The position numbers and the translations under genes were made by a program. This document shows, one piece after another, positions 5,701 through 6,394 of a stretch of DNA of 6,394 nt. The stretch spans positions 6,713-13,106 of the forward strand of contig DQCG01000171.1 in NCBI GenBank assembly GCA_003533825.1, in the 5' to 3' direction. This stretch comes from Phycisphaerales bacterium (lineage in GTDB: Bacteria; Planctomycetota; Phycisphaerae; Sedimentisphaerales; Anaerobacaceae). Below the pieces are notes generated by a model. The model was not told where the DNA came from. It saw only the letters and a list, made by a program, of their open reading frames with translations, and searched no databases. Every line of letters begins with the position of its first letter. Position 1 is the first letter of the stretch.

Positions 5701-6049
5701 CGAAATCGTCGATATCTATGACCTTCAACCTTGGCCGTAGTATAAGCAAGCTGCCTATACTGAATTGTCCATACACCGCTTTAGCTTTGAGTATAGTGTC
5801 GCGGCCGTTTTGTATTTTGGGGTTAATTACAAGCTGTTCAATGAATACCGAACCGTTGGTGTAAAAATTAACCGATCCCGTTCTTATCTTCGTATTGGTC
5901 AGCTCGGCAATTTGTCGTATGGCGACGTAACACAGAACCCGGCCCATCTCAACATAGAAAATCCACAAAAGAGGGGCCAAAATCAATGCTGTAACGAGCA
6001 AGCCAATTATAGTCTTGAAAGTTCGTTTTTGAGTCTTGAGCGGGGTCAT
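2780..6049 (-). CDS. AsmA-like inner-membrane-anchored periplasmic protein with internal repeats
   Basis: The protein has 1089 residues from the ATG at 6049; a TTG two codons earlier (6055) is possible but less likely. A basic N-terminus (MTPLKTQKR) leads into one membrane helix (about 12-32), so the remainder should be periplasmic. After an N-terminal beta-rich region (about 45-310) come four diverged repeats of about 116 residues beginning at 334, 449, 566 and 684, then a degenerate stretch. The C-terminal region (about 925-1068) is AsmA-like, with GKMNGSLSL, a helix KILQVLQL, and SGSGSMDL near GNFHDPKV. Known: AsmA-family proteins (AsmA, TamB, YhdP) build long beta-grooves spanning the periplasm and act in phospholipid transport or outer-membrane assembly. 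A similar role here is inference from fold and topology. The gene begins 16 bases after the purD stop with no Shine-Dalgarno visible, suggesting co-transcription and translational coupling. I give no gene symbol because the family member cannot be decided from sequence alone. Confidence 0.87.
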   Translation of the reverse strand: MTPLKTQKRTFKTIIGLLVTALILAPLLWIFYVEMGRVLCYVAIRQIAELTNTKIRTGSVNFYTNGSVFIEQLVINPKIQNGRDTILKAKAVYGQFSIGSLLILRPRLKVIDIDDFVFNAQYDLDTGFSNLSGIKIEQHKKIPGKMPRITLKAGTLQYSKISNGRAQVAVSVPIKANFGLDRKSEEGYRFDITTAAMSSGFVKSRLDGLWKPGIVTINGGISSVDVPQLEMAWIIDVLAAELKYDRNNDFLLKLRIPDLQSRRNASLDSLASVGPVLLGKSGLFTALQAFLDGYQPRGLVDVELEVSGNLNSLSESTIAGHLSCKDVAFSYYKFQYPIEHLAGKIDFTTNSVKLNNLSGKHGDVEYFFDGSCKNFGPNIEYNIRITSDKVPFDSDLYDALSTKQKKFWSAFSPTGHASVNLLLKRQSEMYKEVELTVGLNDAEAAYSQFPYQLKNLTGNLFFNKNKVKFLNVVSRVSESKITLDGDVETRGDDQPPIYDFEIETDNIPLDINLEAALTEKQKNLYRKYCPVGIADGKIMISTQDSGPADFTADLSFKNASLKSDQFPFPISDITAKAVFTPHLITVKEFSGSYGGDSVSSTGQIHLDQEYRQSRYQLAIKLEQTLLNDDLFNLLPDSMGKIISELKPDGRINLIADINKEGLAEPVDYSITVECLGDSVTIPKFPYPLKDITGTLTIKDNSIKLKDIAATIVDNVPATEDDATVILNGEAILADNTLSGIHLYLTAKDIFFDDRLNLILPERVHSLYNRLLPAGRFDLDLEKIGLSRVDDGWKSIDFAGDIIFNDCSLEIDGTKTELNAALKTEGIYQTGEGLSSFQGAFDGGTIKVKGKSFTNLKADILYDPNSQNWSTKDLIADFYGGKLKGKFELKQPVEQAGEYVLETGFDNVDLKQFLSDAKSGKTPEEGHTSGKMNGSLSLNARLGDSSSRIGTCRLSISDMQVGKLSPLSKILQVLQLSGPEDYAFDRMYVDSYIKQDGLFVENLDLAGKSLAFSGSGSMDLKSQSINLALTARGKRLATDDPSIFQSLTEGLGQAVVRMDVTGNFHDPKVTTKPLPLLEQTLNIFGSKPDK
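3632..5050 (-). repeat. Four diverged protein repeats of about 116 residues inside the AsmA-like gene
   Basis: Each unit opens with a block of the form F-x-[YF]-x-[LI]-x-x-[IL]-[TA]: FQYPIEHLAG at residue 334, FPYQLKNLTG at 449, FPFPISDITA at 566 and FPYPLKDITG at 684. Spacings are 115, 117 and 118 residues. Each unit then has beta-strands, a leucine-rich helix with basic residues (for example LTEKQKNLYRKY), and P-x-G followed by a strand (PTGHA, PVGIA, PDGRI, PAGRF). A partial earlier unit is hinted at by PRGLV near 296, also 117 residues before the next P-x-G. A degenerate fifth unit may start near 810. The repeats are visible only at protein level. Confidence 0.75.
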
Positions 6050-6065
6050 AATCAATCATCATTTA

Positions 6066-6394
6066 TCAATAATCGGTTCCCTTGATGGCCTTATCTGCAA
6101 TATCCCGCCGGTAATAAGCACCCTCGAATTCTATTTTATCTACAGCTTGATATGCCCGTGTCTTTGCATCTGCAATTGTCCGGCCAATCGCAGTGACACC
6201 CAGGACTCTGCCGCCGTTGGTAACAATATCTCCATTTTGTTTCTTTGTGCCTGCGTGGAATACCATCACATTTTCGAGCTGCCCGAGCTGTTCCAGGCCG
6301 GTTATCTTTTTGCCCTTTTGATAATCGCCCGGGTAACCTCCTGAGGCCATGACTACACAAACCGCGGGCATGGAGTCCCATTTGAGCTTAACCT
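6066..6394 (-). CDS. purD: Phosphoribosylamine-glycine ligase (GAR synthetase), C-terminal part
   Basis: This is the last 108 residues of a gene whose start lies beyond the right edge; the frame is open to base 6394 and stops at TGA 6068-6066. The segment matches the C-terminal domain of PurD: PAVCVVMASGGYPGDY with the glycine-rich turn, KGKKI, VMVFHAGT, then TNGGRVLGVTAIG and a final YYRRDIADKA. Known: PurD joins glycine to 5-phosphoribosylamine using ATP in the second step of purine biosynthesis, in the cytoplasm. The ATP-grasp catalytic residues are upstream and cannot be checked. The end of the protein is intact and of normal form. The AsmA-like gene follows 16 bases downstream on the same strand, so this housekeeping gene's promoter probably drives both. 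Confidence 0.96.
   Translation of the reverse strand, partial: VKLKWDSMPAVCVVMASGGYPGDYQKGKKITGLEQLGQLENVMVFHAGTKKQNGDIVTNGGRVLGVTAIGRTIADAKTRAYQAVDKIEFEGAYYRRDIADKAIKGTDY

Noticed and set aside
5526..5864. 112-codon plus-strand open frame opposite the AsmA-like gene
   Set aside because: It is antisense to a long coherent coding frame, with Ser/Pro/Cys-rich shadow composition and no ribosome site.
6050..6055. TTG at 6055 as the start of the AsmA-like gene
   Set aside because: It adds only two residues, has no better ribosome site and is a weaker start codon than the ATG at 6049.

Overview
The window looks like ordinary chromosome of a Planctomycetota bacterium, most likely of the Phycisphaerae / Sedimentisphaerales group. 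This rests on four things read from the translations. The first is a C-terminal pair of dockerin-like repeats with the CHGDADG / ICADFDH signatures I associate with that group. The second is a small secreted protein ending in a PEP-CTERM tail (VPEP, hydrophobic stretch, RRRR). The third is a Tat-exported two-domain NIPSNAP protein of planctomycete type. The fourth is a 1089-residue AsmA-like protein. The lineage call comes from remembered family patterns, not a database search.

Plus strand, 1-2744. The window opens inside a large secreted protein and holds only its last 151 residues, including the tandem dockerin-like repeats (1-456). After 98 bases comes a PEP-CTERM protein (555-1055), followed by a 14-bp palindrome and a strong intrinsic terminator (1096-1127). 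Four bases beyond the terminator's T-run a sigma70-like promoter begins; it predicts a leaderless mRNA for a small lipoprotein of unknown function (1167-1742). That gene is closed by its own terminator (1764-1796). A regulatory-looking stretch (about 1830-1955) follows, with inverted repeats and two candidate promoters, ahead of a Tat-signal NIPSNAP-family protein (1971-2744).

Minus strand, 6394-2780. The 3' end of purD (purine biosynthesis, 6066-6394) is followed 16 bases later by the AsmA-like gene (2780-6049), probably in one transcript. The AsmA-like protein has an N-terminal membrane anchor, four diverged units of about 116 residues, and an AsmA-type C-terminal region. It is plausibly a periplasmic lipid-handling or envelope-assembly factor. 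It converges on the NIPSNAP gene with a 35-base gap in which I see no terminator.

How the genes fit together: the plus-strand genes all encode exported or surface-linked proteins (dockerin-like, PEP-CTERM, lipoprotein, Tat substrate), but each has separate transcription signals, so they are neighbours rather than one operon. I see no mobile element, CRISPR array, tRNA, rRNA or defence system. No gene-free stretch exceeds 300 bases; the longest is 1743-1970. The most interesting items are the repeat architecture of the AsmA-like protein, the apparent leaderless promoter, the flanking inverted repeat at the NIPSNAP promoter, and the dockerin-like / PEP-CTERM pair.
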